NCBI GenBank assembly: GCA_017880775.1
Contig: JADGRQ010000007.1
Location: forward strand, 62,001-126,000
DNA: 64,000 nucleotides
Direction: 5' to 3'
From: Burkholderiales bacterium
GTDB taxonomy: Bacteria > Pseudomonadota > Gammaproteobacteria > Burkholderiales > SG8-39
The position numbers and the translations under genes were made by a program. How positions within the stretch are numbered: the first letter of the stretch is position 1; each line of letters starts with the position of its first letter. The notes under the pieces are model-generated. The model saw nothing but the letters and a program-made list of their open reading frames with translations, was not told the origin of the DNA and searched no databases. Below, piece by piece: positions 49,775 through 59,752 of the stretch.

Positions 49775-51334
49775 TCAGAGATCCTGCCCGGCGTAGGACA
49801 GGCTGAACGACTTGTTGACCAGCGGGAAGTCCGGAACGATGTTGCCGATGATCGCGTGTTCCAGCGCCGGCCAGTTCTGCCACGAGGGATCGTGCGGGTG
49901 GCAGCGGCGGATTGCGCCGTTCGGGCCGGCCTCCAAGGCGACGAACACCTCGCCGCGCCAGCCTTCGATCCAGCCGATGCCGAACGCTGCCTCGTCCGGC
50001 GTGCAGACGGATGCTGCGATCGGGCCGGTCGGCAGCCGGTGAAGGATGCGGCGCTGCAGCTTGAGCGATTCGAATGCCTCTTCGAAGCGAACCACGATGC
50101 GTGCCGCGACATCGCCGTTGCGATGCGACGCGATTTCCGGCTGCAGCTCGCCGTAGGGAGGGTGGCCCGGATGCACGCGCAGATCGATCGCGTGGCCGCT
50201 TGCGCGCGCCACGAGGCCCACCACGCCGAGCGTAGCGGCGGTGCGTGGGGTGAGGCGGCCGCAGGTGATACAGCGATCCTGCAGCCCGGCATGGTTGTAG
50301 TAGATCGCCCGCAGCGTGCGAAGTTCCGTCCTCAACCGCTCACCCTCCGCGAGGATTGCCGCAGATTCTGAATCGCCGATGTCAGCGGCGACGCCCCCCG
50401 GCACCACGCGATCCATCAGGTAGCGATGGCCGAACAGCGCAGCATTCGTGCGCAGCATGTCCTCCTTCAGTCTCGAAAACTGGGCCAGGCCGAACGCAAG
50501 CCCGCCGTCGTTGCCGAGGGAGCCCAAGTCGCCGAGATGGTTGGCGATCCGCTCGCGCTCCAGAAACAGCGCGCGCAGATAGAGCGCGCGCGCGGGCGGG
50601 GTGGTGCCCGCCATGCCTTCGAGCGCCATCGCATAGGCCCACGCGTAGGCGACCGTGCTGTCGCCCGAGACACGGCCAGCGAGCCGGATGCCCTCGGCGA
50701 GCGAAAGCGATTCGAACCGCTTCTCGATGCCCTTGTGCTTGTAGCCGAGCCGCTGCTCGAGCCGCAATACCCGCTCGCCGACGACCGAAAAACGGAAGTG
50801 GCCGGGCTCGATGATTCCGGCATGCACCGGCCCGACTGCGATCTCGTGCACGCCTTCGCCCTCGACAGGTACGAACGCATAGCGCTCCTCGGTCTGCGGG
50901 TGCGGCTGCGAAAGCGCATGCTCGCGGTGCAACGGATGTGCGTCGGCAGGCCAGGCGCCGTGCCGCAGCCAGGGGCGCACATCGGGTATCTCGCCGGAAA
51001 TCGAAACGGCGCGCATGCCACAGAGGTCGAATGCTGCGCGCTGCATTCGGCCGGCGCAGGCGAACAGGTCCGAAAGATCGGGGTACGTCGCGAGCGCCGG
51101 GTCGACGCGCAGCTCGGCGATCAGCAGGCCCTCGAAGATGACATAAAGCGCGCGCAGCAGGTAGCCGCCCCCGCGGTCGCGCTCATCCGAGGCCCATAGC
51201 GCGCCGAGCCGCGACCCGGCCGACAGGAGCTGTTCGGCAAGCGTCCGCCACCGCTCGGCATCGACCTGCTTGCGCCAGGCAGGAACCGCACCCGGAACGG
51301 GCTGCGCGGAGATCTCCATTCTGGTGAGGCTCAT
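49775..51334 (-). CDS. Hydrogenase-4-like large subunit (fused NuoC-NuoD type) lacking [NiFe] ligands
   Basis: This 519-residue protein fuses a NuoC-like N-terminal part with a NuoD/HycE-like C-terminal part (GVHEIAVGPVHAGIIEPGHF; EQRLGYKHKGIEKRFE). In HycE and HyfG four cysteines bind [NiFe]: two in RVCGIC and two in DPCxxC. Here the first pair reads RVSGDS (Ser223, Ser226) and the C-terminus ends NKSFSLSYAGQDL with no Cys pair. Neither site can bind nickel, so this should be an energy-converting-hydrogenase-related (Ehr) subunit rather than a hydrogenase. The start ATG 51334 follows the membrane-subunit stop by 4 bases. No nickel-insertion (hyp) genes are in the window. Confidence 0.9.
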   Translation of the reverse strand: MSLTRMEISAQPVPGAVPAWRKQVDAERWRTLAEQLLSAGSRLGALWASDERDRGGGYLLRALYVIFEGLLIAELRVDPALATYPDLSDLFACAGRMQRAAFDLCGMRAVSISGEIPDVRPWLRHGAWPADAHPLHREHALSQPHPQTEERYAFVPVEGEGVHEIAVGPVHAGIIEPGHFRFSVVGERVLRLEQRLGYKHKGIEKRFESLSLAEGIRLAGRVSGDSTVAYAWAYAMALEGMAGTTPPARALYLRALFLERERIANHLGDLGSLGNDGGLAFGLAQFSRLKEDMLRTNAALFGHRYLMDRVVPGGVAADIGDSESAAILAEGERLRTELRTLRAIYYNHAGLQDRCITCGRLTPRTAATLGVVGLVARASGHAIDLRVHPGHPPYGELQPEIASHRNGDVAARIVVRFEEAFESLKLQRRILHRLPTGPIAASVCTPDEAAFGIGWIEGWRGEVFVALEAGPNGAIRRCHPHDPSWQNWPALEHAIIGNIVPDFPLVNKSFSLSYAGQDL

Positions 51335-51338
51335 GCGT

Positions 51339-52811
51339 CTACCCGATCAGGCGTGCCGCCTGGCGGTACCAGTCGGCGAGATACGGCGGCGTCCACAGCC
51401 CGAGCATCAGCACGATCGCCAGATGGCTGAAGACCGGAACCAGCGCGGGCTGGTGCGGCAGCCGGATCAAATTGCTGTCGCCGAAAACCATCGGCTGCAC
51501 CTTGCCGAACACGGCCGCGAACGCGACACCCAGGGAAAGCAGCAAAATCGGAGCCGCCCAGGGTTGCAGCGCAATCGCCTGCGTGAGGATCAGGAACTCG
51601 CTCGCGAACACGCCGAAGGGCGGCATGCCGAGAATCGCCACCGTGCCCAGCATCAGCCCCCATCCGACGGTAGGGTTGGAGCGGATCAGCCCGCGGATGT
51701 CGTCCATGATCTGGGTGCCGGCCTTCTGCGACGCATGGCCCACGGCAAAGAAGATCGCACTCTTGGTGAGCGAGTGCACCGTCATGTGCAGCAGCCCCGC
51801 GAAACTCGCCACCGGCCCGCCCATGCCGAAAGCGAAGGTGATCAGGCCCATGTGCTCGACCGACGAGTAGGCGAACATGCGCTTCACGTCGCGCTGGCGG
51901 GAGAGAAAGAACGCGGCTACCACCACCGACAGCAGCCCGAAGCCCATCAGCAGGCGGCTGGCGAACGCAGCCCGCTCGCCCGGCGCGCCCGAAACCAGAG
52001 CGCCGTCGGTCAGCACCTTGCAGCGCACCAGCGCGTACAGCGCGACATTGAGCAGCAGGCCGGACAGGACGGCCGACACCGGCGTCGGGCCCTCGGCATG
52101 CGCATCGGGAAGCCAGTTGTGCAGCGGCACCAGCCCGACCTTGGTGCCGTAGCCCACCAGCAGGAACACGAAGGCGATCGACATCACGGTAGGCTCGAGG
52201 CTCGCCTTCACGCCGTCGAGATGGGTCCAGAGCAGCGCGCCCGTGCCGGACCCGAGGACTTTCTCCGCGGCGAAATAGACCAGCATGGTGCCGAACAGCG
52301 CCTGCGCGATGCCCACGCCGCACAGGATGAAATATTTCCACGCCGCCTCCAGGCTGGCGTGGGTGCGATACAGCGCGACCAGCAGCACCGTGGTGAGCGT
52401 GGCGGCCTCCATCGCCACCCACATGATCCCGAGGTTGTTGGTGGTCAGCACCAGCAGCATGGTGAAGGTGAACATCTGGTACATGCTGTGATACAGGCGC
52501 AGCCCACCCGCCGCGACGCGGCCGTGATCGCGCTCTATGCGCATGTACGGCCTCGAAAACATCGCCGTCGTCATTCCCACGAACGCGGTCAACGCGACCA
52601 GGAACACATTGAGTGAATCGACGAAGAACTGCTCGTCCAGCACAGTGAGCGCTCCCCCGGCGATGACGCGCGCGGTGAGCGTGGCAGCGGCGAGGAATGT
52701 CAGCATCGAGAACGCCACGTTCAACTCGGCGGCGCGATCGCGGTGCCCGACCAGCGCGAGCACCGCTGCACCCGCGAGCGGACTGCCGAGCAGGGCGAGC
52801 ATCTCCAGCAC
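51339..52811 (-). CDS. hyfF: Hydrogenase-4-like membrane subunit F (NuoL/M/N-type)
   Basis: This 490-residue antiporter-like membrane subunit of the Mrp/NuoN/HyfF family has about fourteen predicted helices. Proton-channel features are visible, for example the Glu in MWVAMEAATLTTV, the Lys in YGTKVGLVPLHNWLPDAHAEGP and HMTVHSLTKSAIFF. Start GTG 52811 overlaps the last base of the HyfE stop (TAGTG) with GAAGGAA upstream; an alternative ATG at 52802 is also in frame. It is slightly shorter than E. coli HyfF (526). Confidence 0.92.
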   Translation of the reverse strand: MLEMLALLGSPLAGAAVLALVGHRDRAAELNVAFSMLTFLAAATLTARVIAGGALTVLDEQFFVDSLNVFLVALTAFVGMTTAMFSRPYMRIERDHGRVAAGGLRLYHSMYQMFTFTMLLVLTTNNLGIMWVAMEAATLTTVLLVALYRTHASLEAAWKYFILCGVGIAQALFGTMLVYFAAEKVLGSGTGALLWTHLDGVKASLEPTVMSIAFVFLLVGYGTKVGLVPLHNWLPDAHAEGPTPVSAVLSGLLLNVALYALVRCKVLTDGALVSGAPGERAAFASRLLMGFGLLSVVVAAFFLSRQRDVKRMFAYSSVEHMGLITFAFGMGGPVASFAGLLHMTVHSLTKSAIFFAVGHASQKAGTQIMDDIRGLIRSNPTVGWGLMLGTVAILGMPPFGVFASEFLILTQAIALQPWAAPILLLSLGVAFAAVFGKVQPMVFGDSNLIRLPHQPALVPVFSHLAIVLMLGLWTPPYLADWYRQAARLIG

Positions 52812-53485
52812 TATTGTTCCTTCAGCTTTTCCAGGTGCCGGGTGTCGAGCGAATCGAAGCGCTCGCGGATCTGGAAAATGAAGATCCCGAGGATCAGCGC
52901 GCCGACCAGCACGTCGAGCGCGACGCCGAACTCGACCACCATCGGGATGCCGTAGGTGGCGCTGGTGGCAGCGAAGAACAGGCCGTTTTCCATGGCGAGA
53001 AAGCCGATCACCTGCGGCACCGCCTTGGAGCGCGTGATCATCATCAGGAAGGCGAGCAGGATTGCAGCCAGCGCGATGCCGAGCGTCGAGCGCGCCACCG
53101 TTCCCGCGAGCAGCGAGATCGGCTGCGCGACGTTGAAGGCGAGAATTACCAGCACGATGCCGATCAGCATCGTGGTCGGGATGTTGAACAACGTCTCTAC
53201 GTCCCATTTGACATTGAGCCTGCGGATCAGCCAATGCAGGATCAGCGGCAAAACCACCACCTTGAGTACGAGCGTGATTCCGGCCGACACGAACAGGTGG
53301 TGCTGTCCGCTGACGAGACCCACCAGCGCGGCGGAGGCGGCAAGCACCAGGCCCTGTGCGGCGAACAAATTGATCAGCAACTGGATGCGGCGTTGCGCGA
53401 GCATGGCGAAGGCGAGCAGGAGCAAAAGCGCCGCGAGCAGGTTGATTACTTGAGGCGCGTAGTGCATGAGCGTGGCCATCGACAT
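52811..53485 (-). CDS. hyfE: Hydrogenase-4-like membrane subunit E
   Basis: This 224-residue protein of several membrane helices matches HyfE (E. coli 216), a family with a NuoK-like C-terminal half. Typical stretches are QRRIQLLINLFAAQGLVLA and VPQVIGFLAMENGLFF, the latter with the conserved Glu of NuoK. It follows hyfC by 3 bases and overlaps hyfF by one base. No hyfD (an additional antiporter-like subunit of E. coli) lies between C and E here. Confidence 0.92.
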   Translation of the reverse strand: MSMATLMHYAPQVINLLAALLLLLAFAMLAQRRIQLLINLFAAQGLVLAASAALVGLVSGQHHLFVSAGITLVLKVVVLPLILHWLIRRLNVKWDVETLFNIPTTMLIGIVLVILAFNVAQPISLLAGTVARSTLGIALAAILLAFLMMITRSKAVPQVIGFLAMENGLFFAATSATYGIPMVVEFGVALDVLVGALILGIFIFQIRERFDSLDTRHLEKLKEQ

Positions 53486-53488
53486 GCC

Positions 53489-54439
53489 TCAGCCCTCGAG
53501 CAGCACGTGCACCAGCATCGCCAGCACCGCGAGCAGGAAGGCGGTGCCGAGGAACTCGGGCGCGCGGAAAATGCGCAGCTTGGCGCTCACCGTTTCGATC
53601 AGCGACAGCCCGGCGCCGCCGATCGCAAGCTTGACGAACAGTCCCGGCAGCGCAAGCACGATCCCCAGCCAGTCGCCGCCCTCCGCCACGCCCCACGGAA
53701 AGAACAGCGCCAGCCCCATGCAGGAGTAGACAAACAGCTTCAGGCTTGCGGCCCACTCGATCATCGCCAGGTGCCGGCCGGAATACTCCAGCACCATCGC
53801 CTCGTGGATCATGGTGAGTTCGAGGTGAGTCGATGGGTTGTCCACCGGGATGCGTGCGTTCTCGGCCAGCGAGACCATGGTGAAGGCAATGCCCGCAAAC
53901 GCCATCGACGGATAGATCACGAGCTCGCGGTGCGCGAGCGTCTCGACGATCGTCGCGAGCGAGGTCGAGTGCGAGATCAGCGACGCCGTGAACAGCACCA
54001 TCAGCAGCGCCGGTTCGGCAAGAAAGCCCACCAGCATCTCGCGCCGGGCGCCGAGCGAGCCGAACGCGGTGCCGACATCCATGCCGGCGAGCGCTATGAA
54101 CATGCGCGCCAGCGCAAGCAGGCCGACCAGCGCGATCGCGTCCGCGACCGCATTGAGCGGCAGGTCGGTGCCGAGCGTGGGCACGATCGCAGCGGCTACG
54201 CACAGGCAGCCGAAGACGAGATAGGGCGCGGTGCGAAACATCGGCGAGGCATTGTGCGCGAGCGCCACCTCCTTCTGAAACAGCTTGGCGAGCATGCGAT
54301 ACGGCTGCAGCAGGCCCGGAGCGCTTCTGTTCTGCAGCCAGGCGCGGCACTGGTTCACCCAGCCCGTGAGCAACGGCGCGAGCACCACCGCGAGCGCGAG
54401 CTCGGTCAACTGGGCGGCGATGCCCGCGGCGGAGATCAT
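53489..54439 (-). CDS. hyfC: Hydrogenase-4-like membrane subunit C (NuoH-like)
   Basis: This 316-residue NuoH-like membrane subunit links the hydrophilic arm to the proton-pumping subunits. Seen are LTGWVNQCRAWLQNRSAP, LLQPYRMLAKLFQKE and the charged loop ENARIPVDNPSTHLELTMIHE, whose acidic residues form the E-channel in complex I. Length matches HyfC/HycD (about 310-320). It lies 18 bases after hyfB and 3 bases before hyfE. Confidence 0.93.
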   Translation of the reverse strand: MISAAGIAAQLTELALAVVLAPLLTGWVNQCRAWLQNRSAPGLLQPYRMLAKLFQKEVALAHNASPMFRTAPYLVFGCLCVAAAIVPTLGTDLPLNAVADAIALVGLLALARMFIALAGMDVGTAFGSLGARREMLVGFLAEPALLMVLFTASLISHSTSLATIVETLAHRELVIYPSMAFAGIAFTMVSLAENARIPVDNPSTHLELTMIHEAMVLEYSGRHLAMIEWAASLKLFVYSCMGLALFFPWGVAEGGDWLGIVLALPGLFVKLAIGGAGLSLIETVSAKLRIFRAPEFLGTAFLLAVLAMLVHVLLEG

Positions 54440-54457
54440 CGGTCCGTCATTCCGCGC

Positions 54458-56458
54458 TCATCTCACGAACAGCAGCAGCACCAGCAGGGTGGCAAAGCTG
54501 TACATCAGATAGACCGAGATGCGTCCGCGCTGCAGGACGGTCACCAGGGCCGTGGCTTTGTCGACCGCACGCACCACGGGCAGATAAAGCCAGTGCCACA
54601 GCCGGTCGTCGAGCGATTGGCGGTACCGCGGCTTTGCATCGAAGGGCGACGGCACCGCCTGGTCGACGCGAAAGAACGGCTCGAACACGACGCTCACCGG
54701 CTGGCCGAAACCCTCGGCGGTATCCTGCATGCGCGCATCGAGGTGCGGAAAACCGCAGCCCCACGCCGCGGTCCGGCGCATGCGGCCGTGGTAGAAGAGC
54801 CTTACCGAAAGCCACGCGATCGTCACCAGCAACGCAATCATCAGCAACACGGCGAGCGGACTGTAGGCGGCACGCTCGGCGCTGATCGGGGCGAGCATCA
54901 GCCAGCCCGCGGCTCCGCCCAGCGCGAGTCCATGACCGGTAAAGGCGCGCGCGATCGGGTCGATCAACCCGATCGCGGCGACCGGCGCAAGGCCGAGCAC
55001 GACGCAACCGGCCGCGAGCCACAATAACCCGATGCGCTCCCGGATTCCAGCATCGTGCGCCTCGGCGAGCTTCGCCTCGCGCGGCTGGCCGAGGAACACC
55101 ACGCCATAGAATTTGACCATCACATAGCCCGAGAGCGCCGCGGTCAGGGCGATCATCGCGGCTGCGACCGGCACCAGCATGTTGAGATAGGAATGCGGCA
55201 GCCCGGGGGTGAACAGGAACGCCTGCAGCAGCAGCCATTCCGAGACGAAACCATTGAGCGGCGGGAGGCCGGCGATCGCGATCGTTCCGACCAGCGCCGT
55301 CCATGCCACCCAGGGCATGCGGTGAATCAGCCCGCCCAGCTTGCCGAGGGACCGCTCGCGGGTTGCATGCAACACCGAGCCGGTGGCGAGGAACAGCAGG
55401 CTCTTGAAGAAGGCGTGGTTGAGGCAGTGGTAAAGCGTCGCGGTCAACGCGAGCGCGGCAAGCGCCCCCATCGAGAAAGCCTTGAACAGTATCGTCAGGC
55501 CGAAGCCGGCCATCACCAGCCCGATGTTCTCGATCGAGGAGTAGGCGAGCAGGCGCTTCATGTCGGTCTGCACCGCCGCGAATACGATGCCGAACAGCGC
55601 CGAGACGAGGCCGATCACCAGCGCCACCACGCCCCACCACCACAGCGGCCAGCCGATCAGGTCGAAGGTGACGCGCAGCAGGCCGTAGATCGCCGTCTTC
55701 AGCATCACCGCGCTCATCAACGCCGACACCGGGGAGGGCGCTGCCGGATGCGCCTCGGGCAGCCAGACGTGCAGCGGCACGATCCCGGCCTTTGCGCCGA
55801 AGCCGACCAGCGCCAGCAGGAATGCCGCGGTCGCCCAGAGCGGCGTCGGCTGCACGGCGCGCATGGTCTCGAAAGTGTAGTTCCCGGTGCCGCTCTGCAG
55901 CGCGCCGAAACAAAGCAGGATCGCAATTGCGCCGAGGTGCGCGATCAGCAGGTAGAGGAAGCCGGCGCGGCGGATTTCGGCGCTGCCGTGATCGCTGGTG
56001 ACCAGGAAGAACGAGGAAAGCGCCATCGTCTCCCAGACCACCATGAAGAAGTAGGCGTCGTCCGCAACCAGCACCAGCGCCATGCTGGAGAGGAACACGT
56101 GGTAGTAGAGGCATTGCAGGCCCGGCGGCGTGCCTTCGCCGCGGCGGAAGTAACCGGCCGCAAACACCGACACCCCCGCCGAAACACTGCCGAGCAGCAG
56201 CAGGAAAAAACATGAAAGAGCATCGACGCGGGCATGGAAAGGAAGGTCCGGCAGGCCGAGCGGCAGCACCAGAGAGCTCGGCGGGCTGAATATCGCGGCC
56301 AGCGCTGTCGCCGCAATTGCCAGACCGATGATCGCTCCGAGGGGAAAGAGCACGCGCGTAACCAGCCAGAAGTTGCGCGGCTGAAAGACGCCGACCAGCC
56401 CGATCGCAAGCCAGCCAAGCGCGCAGGCGAGGACATCGTGCAGGGGCGAGGCGAGCAT
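54458..56458 (-). CDS. hyfB: Hydrogenase-4-like membrane subunit B (NuoL-like)
   Basis: This is a 666-residue antiporter-like subunit with about sixteen helices, homologous to HyfB (E. coli 672) and NuoL. Features include VWETMALSSFFLVTSDHG (Glu), GFGAKAGIVPLHVWLPEAHPAAPSP (channel Lys, shown across a break here as FGAKAGIVPLHVWL), LLAYSSIENIGLV and YHCLNHAFFKSLLFL. ATG 56458 gives a signal-like first helix; a frame to 56521 would overlap metG. It is the first gene of the B-C-E-F-G-I operon, 19 bases from the metG stop on the same strand, so read-through from metG is possible. Confidence 0.93.
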   Translation of the reverse strand: MLASPLHDVLACALGWLAIGLVGVFQPRNFWLVTRVLFPLGAIIGLAIAATALAAIFSPPSSLVLPLGLPDLPFHARVDALSCFFLLLLGSVSAGVSVFAAGYFRRGEGTPPGLQCLYYHVFLSSMALVLVADDAYFFMVVWETMALSSFFLVTSDHGSAEIRRAGFLYLLIAHLGAIAILLCFGALQSGTGNYTFETMRAVQPTPLWATAAFLLALVGFGAKAGIVPLHVWLPEAHPAAPSPVSALMSAVMLKTAIYGLLRVTFDLIGWPLWWWGVVALVIGLVSALFGIVFAAVQTDMKRLLAYSSIENIGLVMAGFGLTILFKAFSMGALAALALTATLYHCLNHAFFKSLLFLATGSVLHATRERSLGKLGGLIHRMPWVAWTALVGTIAIAGLPPLNGFVSEWLLLQAFLFTPGLPHSYLNMLVPVAAAMIALTAALSGYVMVKFYGVVFLGQPREAKLAEAHDAGIRERIGLLWLAAGCVVLGLAPVAAIGLIDPIARAFTGHGLALGGAAGWLMLAPISAERAAYSPLAVLLMIALLVTIAWLSVRLFYHGRMRRTAAWGCGFPHLDARMQDTAEGFGQPVSVVFEPFFRVDQAVPSPFDAKPRYRQSLDDRLWHWLYLPVVRAVDKATALVTVLQRGRISVYLMYSFATLLVLLLFVR

Positions 56459-56477
56459 TACGCCTTCGCCAAGATGC

Positions 56478-58547
56478 TCATTTGACGCGCATGCCCGGCA
56501 AGGCGCCCGAATCGGGCGCAATCAGGAAAATCCCGGGGCCTTCTCCCGAGGCTGCCAGGACCATGCCCTCGGAGACGCCGAAGCGCATCCTGCGCGGCGC
56601 GAGGTTGGCAACCACCACCGTCAGCCTGCCGTTCAGGCTCTCGGGCGCGTAGGCGGACTTGACGCCCGCGAACACCGTGCGCGTCTCGCCGCCCAGGTCC
56701 AGCGTGAGCTTGACCAGCTTGTCTGCGCCTTCGACTGCTTCGGCGCGCGTGATTTTCGCCACGCGCAGGTCGATCTTGCTGAAATCGTCGATGGAGATGT
56801 GTTCACTCACGGTGCTTTCTTTTTTGGTTTCGTGCTGCTGGTGCTCGGCGTGGCGCTGGGGGGAGGGGGCCGCGCCTGCCGGCGGTTCGGGGATGTCGAA
56901 CAGCGCATTGAGTTGCTTTTCGTCGACGCGGGTCATCAAGTGTTCATATTTTTCAATTTGACGCGGCGCGATCTTCCAATCGTCCCATGCAAACGGCTTA
57001 TCCTGTCCGAGAAAGAGGCGGGCTTTCTCGGCTGTTGACGGAACGATTGGCGCCAACCAAACTGTCAGCGCATTGAAAGCGGCAATGCAGTTGGAGCAAG
57101 CCGTGAGCAGATCCATACGGACGTATGACGTCTCCTGCTTCTTCGCCAGCGCCCACGGTTGCTGCGCGTCGAAATACTGATTGACCCGATCGGCAAATGC
57201 CATCGCAGTACGTATTGCACGCCCGAACTCCCGAGCCTCAAGGGCTTCGCGAATATCCCGTTCGGTTTCAAGCGCCCCAAACTCCGCGATCCAAGATGAA
57301 TCCGGCTTCAATTCACCCCCGAAAAACTTCCGCAAAAAACCGGACGCCCGACTCGCGATGTTCACATATTTCCCGATCAGGTCGCTGTTCACCCGCGCCA
57401 GAAAATCATCCGGATTGAAATCCACGTCCTCGACGTTCGCGTTCAACTTGGCCGCGATGTAATAGCGCAGCCACTCCGGATTCATGCCGATGTCGAGGTA
57501 GCGCAGCGGATCGATGCCGGTGCCGCGCGACTTGGACATTTTCTCGCCGGAGACGCCGATGAAGCCGTGCACGTAGACGTGATCCGGCACCCGGTACGGC
57601 GGGCCTGCGAAATGCAGCATCGCCGGCCAGAACAGGGTGTGGAAGTAGATGATGTCCTTGCCGATGAAGTGAATCTGCTCGGTCGGATCTTCGAGAAGCC
57701 GTTCGAAGTCGAGATTGTTCTTGGAGCAGTAGGCCTTGAGGCTGGCGAGATACCCGATCGGCGCGTCCAGCCAGACATAGAGGTACTTGCCGGGCGCATC
57801 GGGAATCGGAATGCCGAAGTACGGCGCGTCGCGCGAAATGTCCCAATCGGCGAGCGCCTTGTCGCCTTCGCCCTCGAGCCACTCCTTTGCCTTGTTGACG
57901 ACCTGCGGCTGCAGCCGCCCCGGCTTCTCCAGCCATTCCTTCAGGAAGTCCTTGCACTTCGGGTCGGAGAGCCTGAAGAAGTAGTGATCGGAAGTCTTGA
58001 GCACCGGCTTTGCGCCGGAGAGCGTCGAGTACGCGTTTTTAAGGTCCGTCGGCGAATAGACCGAGCTGCAGTTCTCGCAGGCGTCCCCGTACTGGTCTTT
58101 CGCGCCGCAGTTCGGGCATTCGCCCTTGATGTACCGGTCGGCGAGGAACATCCCTTTCACCGGATCATAGAACTGCTCGATCGTCTTCGAATAGATGAAT
58201 CCGCCGGCTTTCAGCCGGCGGTAGATGTCCTGCGAGAGTTGTGTGTTCTCGTCCGAGTGCGTCGAGTGCCAATGATCAAACTGGATATGAAATCCCTTCA
58301 GGTATCTGGGCCTTTCGTCGGCGATTCGCTTGATCAACTGCTCCGGCGTGATGCCCTCGGCTTCCGCCTTGAGCATGATCGGCGCGCCGTGCGCGTCGTC
58401 CGCGCCGACAAAATGCACTTCGTTGCCCTGCATGCGCTGAAAACGCACCCAGATATCGGCCTGGATGTATTCCATGATGTGGCCGATGTGAAACGAGCCG
58501 TTGGCGTACGGCAGGGCCGTGGTGACGAAGAGCCTGCGCTGGGGCAT
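56478..58547 (-). CDS. metG: Methionyl-tRNA synthetase with C-terminal tRNA-binding domain
   Basis: This charges tRNA-Met. The 689-residue class I synthetase has the HIGH-like motif in [12 protein letters not shown], a zinc knuckle CPNC...CENC (CxxC-x9-CxxC), the KMSKS loop [10 protein letters not shown], and a C-terminal EMAP-like tRNA-binding domain ([20 protein letters not shown], given here in part). ATG 58547 starts [17 protein letters not shown], the family N-terminus; an in-frame TTG lies upstream. The stretch near 56930-57470 is visibly richer in A/T at third positions than the rest of the gene. Divergent from apbC as in E. coli. Confidence 0.97.
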   Translation of the reverse strand: MPQRRLFVTTALPYANGSFHIGHIMEYIQADIWVRFQRMQGNEVHFVGADDAHGAPIMLKAEAEGITPEQLIKRIADERPRYLKGFHIQFDHWHSTHSDENTQLSQDIYRRLKAGGFIYSKTIEQFYDPVKGMFLADRYIKGECPNCGAKDQYGDACENCSSVYSPTDLKNAYSTLSGAKPVLKTSDHYFFRLSDPKCKDFLKEWLEKPGRLQPQVVNKAKEWLEGEGDKALADWDISRDAPYFGIPIPDAPGKYLYVWLDAPIGYLASLKAYCSKNNLDFERLLEDPTEQIHFIGKDIIYFHTLFWPAMLHFAGPPYRVPDHVYVHGFIGVSGEKMSKSRGTGIDPLRYLDIGMNPEWLRYYIAAKLNANVEDVDFNPDDFLARVNSDLIGKYVNIASRASGFLRKFFGGELKPDSSWIAEFGALETERDIREALEAREFGRAIRTAMAFADRVNQYFDAQQPWALAKKQETSYVRMDLLTACSNCIAAFNALTVWLAPIVPSTAEKARLFLGQDKPFAWDDWKIAPRQIEKYEHLMTRVDEKQLNALFDIPEPPAGAAPSPQRHAEHQQHETKKESTVSEHISIDDFSKIDLRVAKITRAEAVEGADKLVKLTLDLGGETRTVFAGVKSAYAPESLNGRLTVVVANLAPRRMRFGVSEGMVLAASGEGPGIFLIAPDSGALPGMRVK

Positions 58548-58654
58548 GGACGGGCGGGAAAGAGACAAATTCTATCAGGGCGCGTAGGGGTATTACGCGC
58601 GAAGCCATCTGATTTCTCGTACACTTCACGGCTTCCCGGCATTGCCTCCAAATC

Positions 58655-59743
58655 ATGTCCATCAGCGAAGCGCAGGTCCACGCCGCACTCAGGGAGATCA
58701 TCGACCCGAACACCGGGAAGGATTTTCTCGCCACCAAGTCGGTCCGCAATCTGAAACTCTCGGGTGCCGACGTGTCGCTCGAAATCGAGCTCGGCTATCC
58801 CGGCAAGAGCCAGTTCGAGCCGCTCAGGAAGCAGGTGATCGCCAAGCTGCGCGCGCTGCCCGACGTCGGCAACGTCTCGGTCGGCGTGACCAGCAAGGTC
58901 GTATCGCACGCCGTGCAGCGCGGCGTGAAGCTGATCCCGGGCATCAAGAACATCATCGCGGTGGCGTCGGGCAAGGGCGGCGTGGGAAAATCCACCACCG
59001 CGGCGAACCTCGCGCTCGCGCTTGCCGCCGAAGGCGCGTCGGTAGGCATGCTGGATGCCGACATCTATGGGCCTTCGCAGCCGATGATGATGGGCATTTC
59101 CGGGCGCCCCGAGTCGAAGGACGGCAAGTCGCTCGAGCCGCTCGAGAACCACGGAATACAGGTCATCTCGATCGGCTTTCTGATCGACATCGATACGCCC
59201 ATGGTCTGGCGCGGCCCGATGGTCACCCAGGCGCTTGAGCAGTTGCTGAAGGACACCCGCTGGCGCGATGTCGATTACCTCGTGATCGACCTTCCGCCCG
59301 GCACCGGGGACATTCAGCTGACGCTCGCCCAGAAGGTGCCGGTCACCGGCGCGGTGATCGTCACCACGCCTCAGGACATTGCGCTGATCGATGCGAGGAA
59401 GGGCCTGAAGATGTTCGAGAAGGTCGGGATCCCGATTCTCGGCGTGGTGGAGAACATGGCGGTACACATCTGCTCGAAATGCGGCCACGCCGAGCACATC
59501 TTCGGCTCCGGCGGCGGCGAAAAGATGTGCAAGGATTACGGCATCGAGTTCCTCGGCGCGCTGCCGCTCGACATCGCGATCCGCGAGCAGGCCGATTCGG
59601 GCAAGCCGACGGTGGTTGCCGACCCTGACGGGCAGGTCGCCGGGATCTACAAGTCGATCGCGCGGCGCTGCGCAGTGAAGGTCGCCGAGTCGCAGAAGGA
59701 CATGACCGCGAAGTTCCCGAATATCGTGGTGCAGAATACCTAG
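58655..59743 (+). CDS. apbC: Iron-sulfur cluster carrier ATPase ApbC (Mrp/NBP35 family)
   Basis: ApbC is a P-loop ATPase that binds and delivers a 4Fe-4S cluster to target proteins. The 362-residue protein has an N-terminal MIP18-like (DUF59) domain, the deviant Walker A GKGGVGKST (about 106-114), LIDLPPGTGDIQLTL and the cluster-binding CSKCGH pair (HICSKCG). A TACACT hexamer at 58620-58625 may be its -10 element. It is divergent from metG (107-base gap), the usual arrangement. dcd, its frequent downstream partner in betaproteobacteria, is represented only by a vestige. Confidence 0.96.
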   Translation: MSISEAQVHAALREIIDPNTGKDFLATKSVRNLKLSGADVSLEIELGYPGKSQFEPLRKQVIAKLRALPDVGNVSVGVTSKVVSHAVQRGVKLIPGIKNIIAVASGKGGVGKSTTAANLALALAAEGASVGMLDADIYGPSQPMMMGISGRPESKDGKSLEPLENHGIQVISIGFLIDIDTPMVWRGPMVTQALEQLLKDTRWRDVDYLVIDLPPGTGDIQLTLAQKVPVTGAVIVTTPQDIALIDARKGLKMFEKVGIPILGVVENMAVHICSKCGHAEHIFGSGGGEKMCKDYGIEFLGALPLDIAIREQADSGKPTVVADPDGQVAGIYKSIARRCAVKVAESQKDMTAKFPNIVVQNT

Positions 59744-59752
59744 CCGGCCGAT

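Noticed and set aside
49775-51334. Calling the operon a functional [NiFe] hydrogenase-4
   Set aside because: Both cysteine pairs needed for the nickel-iron centre are replaced (RVSGDS; C-terminus without CxxC), and no hyp maturation genes are seen.
52697-55027. Long open frame antisense to the hydrogenase-4-like membrane genes
   Set aside because: The minus strand encodes clear membrane subunits throughout; the plus-strand frame is a low-complexity Arg/His/Gln-rich shadow.
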